The notes beneath the pieces were generated by a model. It searched no databases. It saw only the letters and a program-made list of their open reading frames with translations, and was not told the origin of the DNA. Below, one piece after another: positions 55,206-64,000 of a stretch of 64,000 nucleotides of DNA (position 1 is the first letter of the stretch; the number at the start of each line of letters is the position of its first letter). The translations under genes were made by a program, and so were the position numbers. The stretch comes from Oceanospirillum linum (GTDB lineage: Bacteria > Pseudomonadota > Gammaproteobacteria > Pseudomonadales > Halomonadaceae): positions 186,001 through 250,000 of the forward strand of contig NZ_MTSD02000003.1 in assembly GCF_001995095.2 (NCBI RefSeq). The letters run 5' to 3'.

Positions 55206-56870
55206 CTAATAACGCATATGGCGCAAGCGCAGGCCCGCCAGAAGCAGCATCACAAGATAGAGACCGCCACCAGCAATCACCAAAGTACCCAGCCAGAATA
55301 CACGTTGCTGCCAACCGAATACTGCCCACTCTGCAGCTTCAGGTGTCAACCAAAGCAGAAGCGCCACCATGACACCGGCAGCCGGAATCAATTGCAGCAA
55401 ATAACGCCCCCAGCCGGGTTGCCAGACAAACACACCTTCCCGACGAAGGGTCAGCCAGAGCAAACCTGCATTCAAAAAGGCGGACAGGGATGTCGCCAGG
55501 GCAAGACCTGCATGATCCAGCCAGAACACCAACAGCAGGTTAAAGAGCATATTCGCCACCATAGCGACAATGCCGATTTTTACCGGTGTCCGGGTGTCCT
55601 GTCGGGCATAAAACCCCGGAGCGAGCACCTTAATCAGCATAAAGGCCAGTAAACCCACCGCATAGGCCCGCAGGCTCAGAGCGGCCATATCAACATCATG
55701 GGCTGTCATAGCGCCATACTGAAACAGTGTGAACAGTAAAGGTTCTGCCAGTACAGTCAAAGCCAGAGCAGCAGGAACGGCAATCAGTAAAATCATACGC
55801 ACCGCCCAGTCCAGAGTTTTGGCAAAAGCTTCCCCGGATTTTTCCGCATGCTTAGTGGACAAGCTAGGCAGAATGACTGTTGCCACTGCAATGCCAAACA
55901 CGCCTAACGGCAGCTCCACCAGTCGATCGGAATAATAGAGCCAAGAAACACTACCACTGACCAGAAAAGACGCCAGCACAGTATCCAGTAACAGGTTGAT
56001 CTGACTGACGGATACCCCAAACAATGCCGGTGCCATCAGTTTCATAATCCTGCCAACACCCTCGTCTTTCCAGCGAACTTTTGGTCGAGGCATCAGCCCG
56101 ATACGGGCCAGAAATGGCAACTGAAAAAGTAGCTGGGCACAACCTGCAATCAGAACCCCCCAGGCCAGCGCCATAGCAGGCTCTTCCATAAAAGGTGTCA
56201 GCCACAGAGCAGTAGCTATCAGAGAGAGGTTAAGCAGCACAGGGGTGAAAGCCGGGATAGCAAAACGATCATAGCTGTTCAGAATGCTGCCAGCAAAAGC
56301 GGTCAGAGAGATCAGAAGCAGATAAGGGAAGGTAACCCGAAGCATCTCTGCTGTCAGCGCCTGTTTCTCCGGCAGCTGACTGAAGCCTGGAGCAAACACC
56401 CAGACCAGTACAGGTGCCGCAACAATCGCCAGAACGGTCATTCCGCTTAAGGTCAGCCCCAGCGTGCCAGCTACTGAATCGATCAAGCCTCGCACCGCCT
56501 GACGGTCTCGCTGACTGCGGTATTCTGACAACACAGGTACAAAAGCCTGATTAAAAGCACCTTCAGCAAACAAACGACGTAGAAAGTTAGGGATTTTAAA
56601 AGCAACGAAAAAAGCATCGGCGCCGGCACCCGCGCCAAAGAGGCCTGCAATCACAATATCCCGCACCAGCCCGAGAATCCGGGAGATAAGCGTCATCACA
56701 CTGACCAGAGCGCCGGAACGCAACAGCCCTGGTTTGCGGATCTGTTGATCGGCAGCAAGCAGCCCCGGTGATGTTTTATCACCTTCAGCCTGAACAGCGG
56801 AAGTTGGCTCCCGTGACGCTTCAGATGAGGGCGCAGCAGGTTTAGATTCAGTTGGCTTCTGTTCAGACAT
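55206..56870 (-). CDS. murJ: Lipid II flippase MurJ
   Basis: 554 residues with 14 hydrophobic helices. ILGLVRDIVIAGLFGAGAGA and FFVAFKIPNFLRRLFAEGAF are the family signature; the Asp/Arg of the first lines the substrate cavity. It flips lipid II for peptidoglycan. The N-terminal 45 residues are a polar Ser/Glu/Pro-rich tail not found in E. coli MurJ. The start is supported by AGGA seven bases upstream. Confidence 0.95.
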   Translation of the reverse strand: MSEQKPTESKPAAPSSEASREPTSAVQAEGDKTSPGLLAADQQIRKPGLLRSGALVSVMTLISRILGLVRDIVIAGLFGAGAGADAFFVAFKIPNFLRRLFAEGAFNQAFVPVLSEYRSQRDRQAVRGLIDSVAGTLGLTLSGMTVLAIVAAPVLVWVFAPGFSQLPEKQALTAEMLRVTFPYLLLISLTAFAGSILNSYDRFAIPAFTPVLLNLSLIATALWLTPFMEEPAMALAWGVLIAGCAQLLFQLPFLARIGLMPRPKVRWKDEGVGRIMKLMAPALFGVSVSQINLLLDTVLASFLVSGSVSWLYYSDRLVELPLGVFGIAVATVILPSLSTKHAEKSGEAFAKTLDWAVRMILLIAVPAALALTVLAEPLLFTLFQYGAMTAHDVDMAALSLRAYAVGLLAFMLIKVLAPGFYARQDTRTPVKIGIVAMVANMLFNLLLVFWLDHAGLALATSLSAFLNAGLLWLTLRREGVFVWQPGWGRYLLQLIPAAGVMVALLLWLTPEAAEWAVFGWQQRVFWLGTLVIAGGGLYLVMLLLAGLRLRHMRY

Positions 56871-56968
56871 GGCGCTTTCCTGCGGTGTCAGCTATGAAAA
56901 TCAGTTCTTTCATATCGGCTAACAAGATTTAAATCAGAGAAGAGAGCATTTTGCCGAATTTCAGGCAC

Positions 56969-56995
56969 AAAAAAACCGGCCTAAGCCGGTTTTTT
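56969..56995 (-). terminator. Terminator of rpsT
   Basis: Arms ACCGGC and GCCGGT with a CTAA loop. A-run and T-run on the two sides extend the stem and serve the minus strand. Confidence 0.88.
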
Positions 56996-57015
56996 CAAAG
57001 GTAAAACCTCTAAAA

Positions 57016-57282
57016 TCATGCAGCCAGAGTTTTAACTCGCGCATTCAGACGGCTCTTGGTACGAGCTGCCTTATTTTTAGAGATAATGCCTTTATCAGCA
57101 ACACGATCGATTACAGGCTGTGCTGCATCGAAAGCTTGTTTAGCCTGAGCGTGATCACCCGCTTCAGCTGCCGCTACAACGCGCTTGATGTAAGTGCGCA
57201 CCATGGAGCGCAGGCTGGCATTGTGATTACGGCGCTTCTCAGCCTGGCGTGCACGTTTTTTTGCAGATGCGATATTCGCCAC
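57016..57282 (-). CDS. rpsT: 30S ribosomal protein S20
   Basis: 88 residues, basic and helical: [20 protein letters not shown] and [20 protein letters not shown]. It starts with GTG 57282, with AAGGAG seven bases upstream. S20 binds 16S rRNA. A small ACGCAT/ATGCGT dyad lies in its leader near 57325-57336. Transcribed alone between proB and murJ. Confidence 0.98.
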   Translation of the reverse strand: MANIASAKKRARQAEKRRNHNASLRSMVRTYIKRVVAAAEAGDHAQAKQAFDAAQPVIDRVADKGIISKNKAARTKSRLNARVKTLAA

Positions 57283-57486
57283 CGTTAAGCTCCTTGGAGA
57301 AATCGGTCTAATTAAATTGAAAGACGCATTATGCGTTTTTCACGAATTAAAGTCTAATGTCTTTAGGGGTGCGCATTCTACGGTAAACCATAGGGTATGA
57401 ACAGCCTTTTTAACAATTAAGCGTTATTTTTTTCTAAGACTTTATGCCAAAGCGGCGCAAAGCAGCAGAAAAGTGTTCCGTTTATT

Positions 57487-58608
57487 CTAAACCAGAACCA
57501 GATTATCGCGATTGATCAACTCGGGATCGGCCACATAACCCAACAAAGATTCTATCATACCCGAAGGCTGTCCGAGGATTTTTAATGCATCTTCATGGTC
57601 ATAGTTCACCAGGCCCTTTGCAATCAGCTCACCCTCTTCACTGACGCACTGAACCATATCCCCTCGCCGAAAACGCCCGGTCACCCGACAAACCCCTACA
57701 GAGAGCAAACTGGAGTGCTTATCCCGAAGAACACGCACAGCACCATCATCCAGAACCAGAGTCCCCCGGGTCTGAAGGTGCCCCGCCAGCCAACGTTTAC
57801 GGGCTGCCCAAGGAGTATCTTTAGGCAAAAATAAGGTACCGATGGACTCACCGGAGGTAGCCCGAATCAGAACGTCTGGCTGACGCCCACTGGCAACCAG
57901 TGTTGTTGCACCGGAGCGAGCGGCAAGGCCTGCAGCGCGCACCTTGGTAATCATACCACCCCGCCCTAAACGTCCACCGTCACCAGCCATCGCTGCCAGT
58001 TCCGGATCATCGGCCCAGGCCTCTTCAATTAAAGTTGCCCCCGGGTTAGACCGGGGGTCGGCTGTATACAGCCCTTCCTGATCGGTCAGAATAACCAGAG
58101 CATCCGCTTCCAGCAGATTAGCAACCAAAGCCCCCAGCGTATCGTTATCTCCGAATTTTATCTCGTCGGTAACGACGGTATCGTTTTCATTGATAATAGG
58201 CACAACACCCAGGTCTAGCAGCGCCTTAACGGCACTACGTGCATTCAGGTAGCGTTTGCGATTAGACAGGTCATCATGGGTCAGAAGAATCTGAGCAGCC
58301 CGCAGTCCATGACGCATAAACTGACTCTCATATGCCTGAACCAACCCCATCTGCCCTACTGCCGCTGCGGCCTGTAACTCATGCAGAGTTGAAGGGCGCT
58401 CAACCAACCCCAAACGACTCATCCCTTCGGCCACGGACCCGGAAGAAACCAGAATCAGCTCTACTCCTTGCTGACGCAAAACAGCCATCTGATTCACCCA
58501 GGCGCTTATCGCCGGCAGATCCAACCCTTCACCGTCATTGGTCAGTAGAGCACTGCCTATCTTCACTACAACGCGTTTAGCCCGCGCCAGCCTGTCACGC
58601 TGAGACAT
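57487..58608 (-). CDS. proB: Glutamate 5-kinase
   Basis: 373 residues from ATG 58608. The amino-acid kinase domain has [59 protein letters not shown] and [13 protein letters not shown]; a C-terminal PUA domain follows from about 280. It makes glutamyl phosphate, the first step to proline, which is also an osmolyte. The TTG at 58629 is in frame but unlikely. It follows obgE as in pseudomonads. Confidence 0.96.
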   Translation of the reverse strand: MSQRDRLARAKRVVVKIGSALLTNDGEGLDLPAISAWVNQMAVLRQQGVELILVSSGSVAEGMSRLGLVERPSTLHELQAAAAVGQMGLVQAYESQFMRHGLRAAQILLTHDDLSNRKRYLNARSAVKALLDLGVVPIINENDTVVTDEIKFGDNDTLGALVANLLEADALVILTDQEGLYTADPRSNPGATLIEEAWADDPELAAMAGDGGRLGRGGMITKVRAAGLAARSGATTLVASGRQPDVLIRATSGESIGTLFLPKDTPWAARKRWLAGHLQTRGTLVLDDGAVRVLRDKHSSLLSVGVCRVTGRFRRGDMVQCVSEEGELIAKGLVNYDHEDALKILGQPSGMIESLLGYVADPELINRDNLVLV

Positions 58609-58700
58609 TTTTCCGGCCTTATCTTCCAAAGTCTGCCACCTTCAGGCAGCGGTTAGTCCACGACACCTGAATTCAACCAATGCTAAAAAAGAGCGCACCC

Positions 58701-60238
<1,538 letters not shown>

Positions 60239-60496
60239 TTACGCAGGTACGATAGTAACGGTTTTACGTTTCTTCGGACCACGTACTTCAAATTTCACAA
60301 CACCATCTGTAGTAGCAAACAGAGTGTGATCTTTGCCGATACCAACATTAACCCCAGGGTGGAAACGTGTGCCACGCTGACGAACAATGATGTTACCTGC
60401 TTTAACTACCTGGCCGCCAAAGCGCTTAACGCCAAGGCGTTTCGATTCGGAATCGCGACCGTTACGGGTACTACCACCAGCTTTTTTGTGAGCCAT
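60239..60496 (-). CDS. rpmA: 50S ribosomal protein L27
   Basis: 85 residues from ATG 60496, with GAGGAAG upstream. [20 protein letters not shown] is the conserved N-terminus that reaches the peptidyl transferase centre; [20 protein letters not shown] follows. It is co-transcribed with rplU. Confidence 0.98.
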   Translation of the reverse strand: MAHKKAGGSTRNGRDSESKRLGVKRFGGQVVKAGNIIVRQRGTRFHPGVNVGIGKDHTLFATTDGVVKFEVRGPKKRKTVTIVPA

Positions 60497-60588
60497 GAGT
60501 ACTTCCTCGTTAAGTTGATCTTGCCGGGCAGACTCCACTGCGTCAGTGATTATTGAGCCTGACCGAAACTGAAATTGTTTGAGTAAAA

Positions 60589-60900
60589 TTAACCAGCGAT
60601 GCCGGTGATTTTTACTTCAGTGAACCACTGACGGTGGCCCTGACGCTTCATGCTGTGCTTACGACGACGGAATTTGATGATAGTAACTTTATCACCACGA
60701 CCGTGGTTTACAACTTCAGCAGAAACCTTAGCACCCTCAACCAGAGGAGCACCAACTTTAACGTCTTCACCGTTAGCAACCAGCAGAACCTGATCAAAAT
60801 CAACAGCAGAACCTGTTTCCAGCTCCAGCTTTTCGATTTTCAGGGTATCGCCTTCTTTAACGCGGTACTGTTTACCGCCAGTTTTAATAACTGCGTACAT
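60589..60900 (-). CDS. rplU: 50S ribosomal protein L21
   Basis: 103 residues: [20 protein letters not shown] at the start and the signature [26 protein letters not shown] precedes ATG 60900. First gene of rplU-rpmA, divergent from ispB as in E. coli. Confidence 0.98.
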   Translation of the reverse strand: MYAVIKTGGKQYRVKEGDTLKIEKLELETGSAVDFDQVLLVANGEDVKVGAPLVEGAKVSAEVVNHGRGDKVTIIKFRRRKHSMKRQGHRQWFTEVKITGIAG

Positions 60901-61319
60901 GCTTGTTCTCCAGAAAAACAGCAGTGCTTAGTAGAGTTAGATGCTTCTTACTTACCTGCTTTGAATAGAAGCGCTCTGGCAACTATCGGACAGGGAGCAA
61001 AGGACTGAGATGAGAGGGCAAAAGCCTATAACTCACGCACAGTAACTAAGCAGGGCGCGAATTTTATAGCAACAGCGCCATGACAGCAACTAAAAGACCT
61101 GTTTTTTAGCAGCATGAACAGATACAGATGCGAGAATCCTTCCCAACACTTTGATAATCAGGAAAATCTCACCTTTACGCGGCTTAAAGCGACTGCCGGG
61201 CAGGGCTTTATCTTGACACCTCACCCCCTGCCCAATAGCATTCCTGCAGTCCTACTGAGTATAGCCCTTGAGGCACCTGACCCTTGATTAGCTAACCAAC
61301 GAGAAAAGCAGTCCTGAAC
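60901..61319. other. Divergent intergenic region rplU/ispB
   Basis: About 420 bases with the ispB promoter at 61213-61241. The rplU promoter must be in the left half but I cannot fix it. No further gene seen. Confidence 0.5.
61213..61241 (+). promoter_or_regulatory. Sigma-70 promoter of ispB
   Basis: A consensus -35 TTGACA (61213-61218), a 17-base spacer, then TAGCAT (61236-61241). Transcription would start near 61248. Confidence 0.65.
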
Positions 61320-62291
61320 ATGCAGCCAAAGAGCGCCATCCACGATCTGGTCGCGGACGACTTCGCCGCACTAAACACCTATATCATCGACCAACTGCAC
61401 TCAAGAGTGCCCCTCGTTGAGAAAATTGCCGAATATATCGTCGATAGCGGCGGCAAACGAATGCGCCCGCTGCTAGTGCTTCTCACCTGCAAAGCCCTCA
61501 ACTGTAACGACGATAAGCGCATCCCATTATCTGCACTGGTAGAGTTCATCCACACAGCTACCCTGCTGCATGATGATGTCGTAGACGAATCTGACATGCG
61601 TCGGGGCCGGGACACCGCCAACAACAAATGGGGCAATGCCCCCAGTGTTTTGGTCGGTGATTTTCTGTATACCCGGGCTTTTGAACTGATGGTCAACATC
61701 GGTCATATGGATATTCTGAAAATCTACGCTAATGCCACCAATGTTATCGCTGAAGGCGAAGTACTGCAGCTCACCAATGTGCGCAACCCTAAAATCACTG
61801 AAGCACAATATATGACCGTGATTAAGGCAAAAACCGCCATGCTATTTGAGGCCGCAACTCAATCTGCCGCTGTACTTTCCGGTGCAAGCCAAGAACAGCA
61901 GGATATGATGGCAGATTACGGTAACTATTTAGGGTTAGCCTTCCAGTTACAGGATGACCTGCTGGATTATCAGGGTGATGCCGGGGCCATGGGGAAAAAC
62001 GTTGGTGATGACCTGGCAGAAGGTAAAGCAACCCTGCCACTGATCCGAGCGATGGAGGTTGGCACGGAAGAAGAAGCCAAGCTGATCCGTAAAGCGGTAC
62101 GCAAAGGCGGACTGGAGTTCCTTGAGCCTGTTCTGGAGATCATCAGTAAGACAGGCGCACTGCAGTATACAGAGCTGAAAGCCTTTGAGATGGCTGATAA
62201 AGCAAAAGCCTGCCTGAACTGCCTTCCGGAATCCCCATTCAAAGAAAGGCTGGCCCTGTTTGCAGATATGGCCGTCAAACGCAACAGCTAG
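61320..62291 (+). CDS. ispB: Octaprenyl (polyprenyl) diphosphate synthase
   Basis: 323 residues. DSGGKRMRPLLVLLTCKAL, the first Asp-rich motif in LHDDVVDESDMRRGRDTAN near 84, AKTAMLFEAATQSAAVL and the second motif FQLQDDLLDYQGD near 212 are complete. It builds the ubiquinone side chain used by UbiA and then UbiD. The ribosome site is weak. A terminator follows. Confidence 0.96.
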   Translation: MQPKSAIHDLVADDFAALNTYIIDQLHSRVPLVEKIAEYIVDSGGKRMRPLLVLLTCKALNCNDDKRIPLSALVEFIHTATLLHDDVVDESDMRRGRDTANNKWGNAPSVLVGDFLYTRAFELMVNIGHMDILKIYANATNVIAEGEVLQLTNVRNPKITEAQYMTVIKAKTAMLFEAATQSAAVLSGASQEQQDMMADYGNYLGLAFQLQDDLLDYQGDAGAMGKNVGDDLAEGKATLPLIRAMEVGTEEEAKLIRKAVRKGGLEFLEPVLEIISKTGALQYTELKAFEMADKAKACLNCLPESPFKERLALFADMAVKRNS

Positions 62292-62300
62292 AGCTACAGA

Positions 62301-62337
62301 AATACTCTGCAGATAAAACATTTGCAGAGTATTTTTT
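62301..62337 (+). terminator. Terminator of ispB
   Basis: Arms AATACTCTGCA and TGCAGAGTATT with an 11-base loop, then a T-run. Confidence 0.9.
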
Positions 62338-62527
62338 ATTCATGCTTCAGTAACAGAGTGCTGATTGGCTCTGGGTCAAAAAAGTGCTTTTAAAACAAGG
62401 CTATAAAATACCTGTCACATACCTCTATGCGACAGAGGCCAAGCCTGATATTTTAGTATGCAGCAAGGTAATAAGTGATAACCAGAGGGGCACCGGATCG
62501 CCTACTGATGAGATATCGACAGGCGCC

Positions 62528-64000
62528 ATGAACGCGAAAAAAACCTCCATACAATCTCCGGATTCAGCGCGACTGATTGCGCTTGATAATCTGAGCATCC
62601 CAACACTGATTGCTACCCGCGATGGTATCCTGCAGTACGCGAACAAGGCCGCCCGTCATTTACTTACCTATGGCGATGCCAGCAGCGATGTCCTGTGTGG
62701 CAAAGAACTTTTCTACCGACTGGGCCCTAACCAGTATCACCAGTTAAAGCAGGCTTGTCAGCGATTCTGTGACGAACAGTTGAGCCTGACGTTCAATTAT
62801 GGTGAACATAAAAAGCGTATACAGCTGTTTGTGACGCCACTGCTCACAGGCAGCCCGGAAGAAACTCTGCTACAGATCACACTGAAAGATGTAACCCAAT
62901 ATGAAGCTGCGCAACACCTGCCGGTTCACTTTCATCAGGCGATGCAGCAGACAGAAGATATGGTTATGGTTACGGACTGCCAGGGACTGATCGAATACGT
63001 CAACCCAGCCTTTCTCAGCCAAACAGGCTACTCCGAAGCAGAAGTGATCGGTGAAACCCCTCGTATCCTCAGCTCAGATGAACATGATGAAGCGTTTTAT
63101 GCCGAGATGTGGAAAACGCTTCGCGCAGGGGAAAGCTATCGTAGCATCTTCATTAACCGCCGTAGAAATGGCGAGCGCTACCATGAAGAGAAAACGATCA
63201 CACCGATTCGCGATGATACGGGCCAGATCAGCCACTTTGTCGCCACAGGGCGCGATATAACAGATCTGATCAATAGTGAGCAGCGCCTGGACTATCTGCG
63301 CCGGTTTGACACGCTAACAGGTCTGCCCAATCGACAGCGCTTATCAGAGCAGTTTGAGCAGCACGTGATGCAGCGGCGTAAAACGCCAATGGCGCTATTT
63401 CTGGTAGACCTCGATCGTTTAAGCCGCATCAATGACAGTCTGGGCCGGCAAGCCGGTGATGAACTGCTACGACTGACGGCTAGCCGGTTACGCAAATCCC
63501 TGCCTGCACACTTTGTTGGCCGCCTCGGCAGTGACGCATTTATGGTCATGGCCGAAGAGGTACAAACACCGGACCAGGCCGCTCATCTGGCTCAGGAAAT
63601 CCAGCAGGTTATGGCCCTACCTTTCGAGCTCACCCAGGCCGAGCTCTTTATGAGCGTTAGTCTGGGCATAACTCTTTATCCCTATGACGGAGATCAGTTT
63701 GATGAGCTGGTCAACAAAGCCGACAGCGCCATGCACCGCTGCAAAGACCATGATCAGAAATTTGGCTTCTTCACTGAAGATCTGACCCTGCAAACTCAAC
63801 ATAGAGTCAAACTGGAAAATCAGTTACGCCAGGCACTGCTGCACAAAGAGTTTCATTTGGTCTTTCAGCCCAGAATTGATATTGCTACAGAGCAGATCAA
63901 CAGCGCAGAGGTGTTGCTGCGCTGGATAAAGCCGGATGGAAAGGTTATCTCTCCGGGAGAGTTTATCCCTGTACTGGAAGAGATGGGCTTAATAACCTCT
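62528..64000 (+). CDS. PAS-GGDEF-EAL signalling protein, C-terminus beyond the window
   Basis: The frame is open from ATG 62528 (AGG five bases upstream) to the right edge, about 491 residues. An N-terminal PAS-like domain (about 17-130) is followed by a clear PAS (TEDMVMVTDCQGLIEYVNPA, about 140-240) with a PAC (YHEEKTITPIRDDTGQISHF). Then comes a GGDEF domain (DTLTGLPNRQRLSEQF, FLVDLDRLSRINDSLG) whose catalytic site reads RLGSDAFMVM in place of GGDEF, so cyclase activity is unlikely. The start of an EAL domain follows (FHLVFQPRIDIATEQI, SAEVLLRWIKPDG) with Glu kept. It is probably a cyclic-di-GMP phosphodiesterase; the remaining metal ligands are outside the window. No membrane segment. Confidence 0.9.
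   Translation, partial: MNAKKTSIQSPDSARLIALDNLSIPTLIATRDGILQYANKAARHLLTYGDASSDVLCGKELFYRLGPNQYHQLKQACQRFCDEQLSLTFNYGEHKKRIQLFVTPLLTGSPEETLLQITLKDVTQYEAAQHLPVHFHQAMQQTEDMVMVTDCQGLIEYVNPAFLSQTGYSEAEVIGETPRILSSDEHDEAFYAEMWKTLRAGESYRSIFINRRRNGERYHEEKTITPIRDDTGQISHFVATGRDITDLINSEQRLDYLRRFDTLTGLPNRQRLSEQFEQHVMQRRKTPMALFLVDLDRLSRINDSLGRQAGDELLRLTASRLRKSLPAHFVGRLGSDAFMVMAEEVQTPDQAAHLAQEIQQVMALPFELTQAELFMSVSLGITLYPYDGDQFDELVNKADSAMHRCKDHDQKFGFFTEDLTLQTQHRVKLENQLRQALLHKEFHLVFQPRIDIATEQINSAEVLLRWIKPDGKVISPGEFIPVLEEMGLITS

Overview
The window is a chromosomal segment of a marine-type gammaproteobacterium, most likely of the Oceanospirillales (inferred from the gene orders trxA-rho-ubiD-ferredoxin reductase, ileS-lspA-fkpB-ispH-minor pilins and rplU-rpmA-obgE divergent from ispB, and from NhaB, AcuI and PP0621-family proteins). 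It is almost all housekeeping DNA, densely coded. One accessory island interrupts it at about 34.4-38.4 kb.

Layout. 0-3.1 kb: the start of an RND efflux adaptor, then ZIP, TauE/SafE and YitT membrane proteins. 3.6-7.9 kb: a GT9 glycosyltransferase, an unusual protein with two class I isoprenoid synthase domains and a small gene coupled to it, and a VTT-domain membrane protein preceded by a 23-codon leader ORF. 8-17 kb: glnE, nhaB, a chemoreceptor, and a subtilase lipoprotein followed by a small secreted protein that looks like its detached propeptide. 17-19.2 kb: a GntR regulator divergent from acuI across a 27-bp dyad, and a 42-residue membrane protein with an FNR-type box. 19.4-27.7 kb: folM, ferredoxin reductase, ubiD, rho, trxA, ppx (behind a Pho box) and pssA. 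27.9-32.9 kb: ilvC/ilvY and ilvIH, with ilvIH preceded by a long structured leader.

The island (34.4-38.4 kb) holds one intact AAA+/DUF4143 ATPase gene, a truncated copy, a short remnant, a StbDE toxin-antitoxin pair, a broken PPC-domain gene and an unknown helix-turn-helix/membrane protein. Four copies of a short repeat punctuate it. Just upstream of the intact ATPase lie three palindromes whose centres are exactly 32 bp apart.

38.5-64 kb: clpB (sigma-32-type promoter), pgeF (frameshifted at a G8 tract), rluD divergent from bamD, a PP0621-family protein, thiO, a minor type IV pilin cluster with no PilY1, ispH, fkpB, lspA, ileS, ribF, murJ, rpsT, proB, obgE, rpmA and rplU, ispB, and the start of a PAS-GGDEF-EAL protein with a degenerate GGDEF site.

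Functional links. ilvI, ilvH and ilvC give the shared branched-chain amino acid pathway. folM, ubiD, ispB, ribF, thiO and proB serve cofactor, quinone and proline synthesis. lspA matures the several lipoproteins seen here (BamD, the subtilase and the 382-residue lipoprotein). All calls come from reading the sequence; no database search was run.
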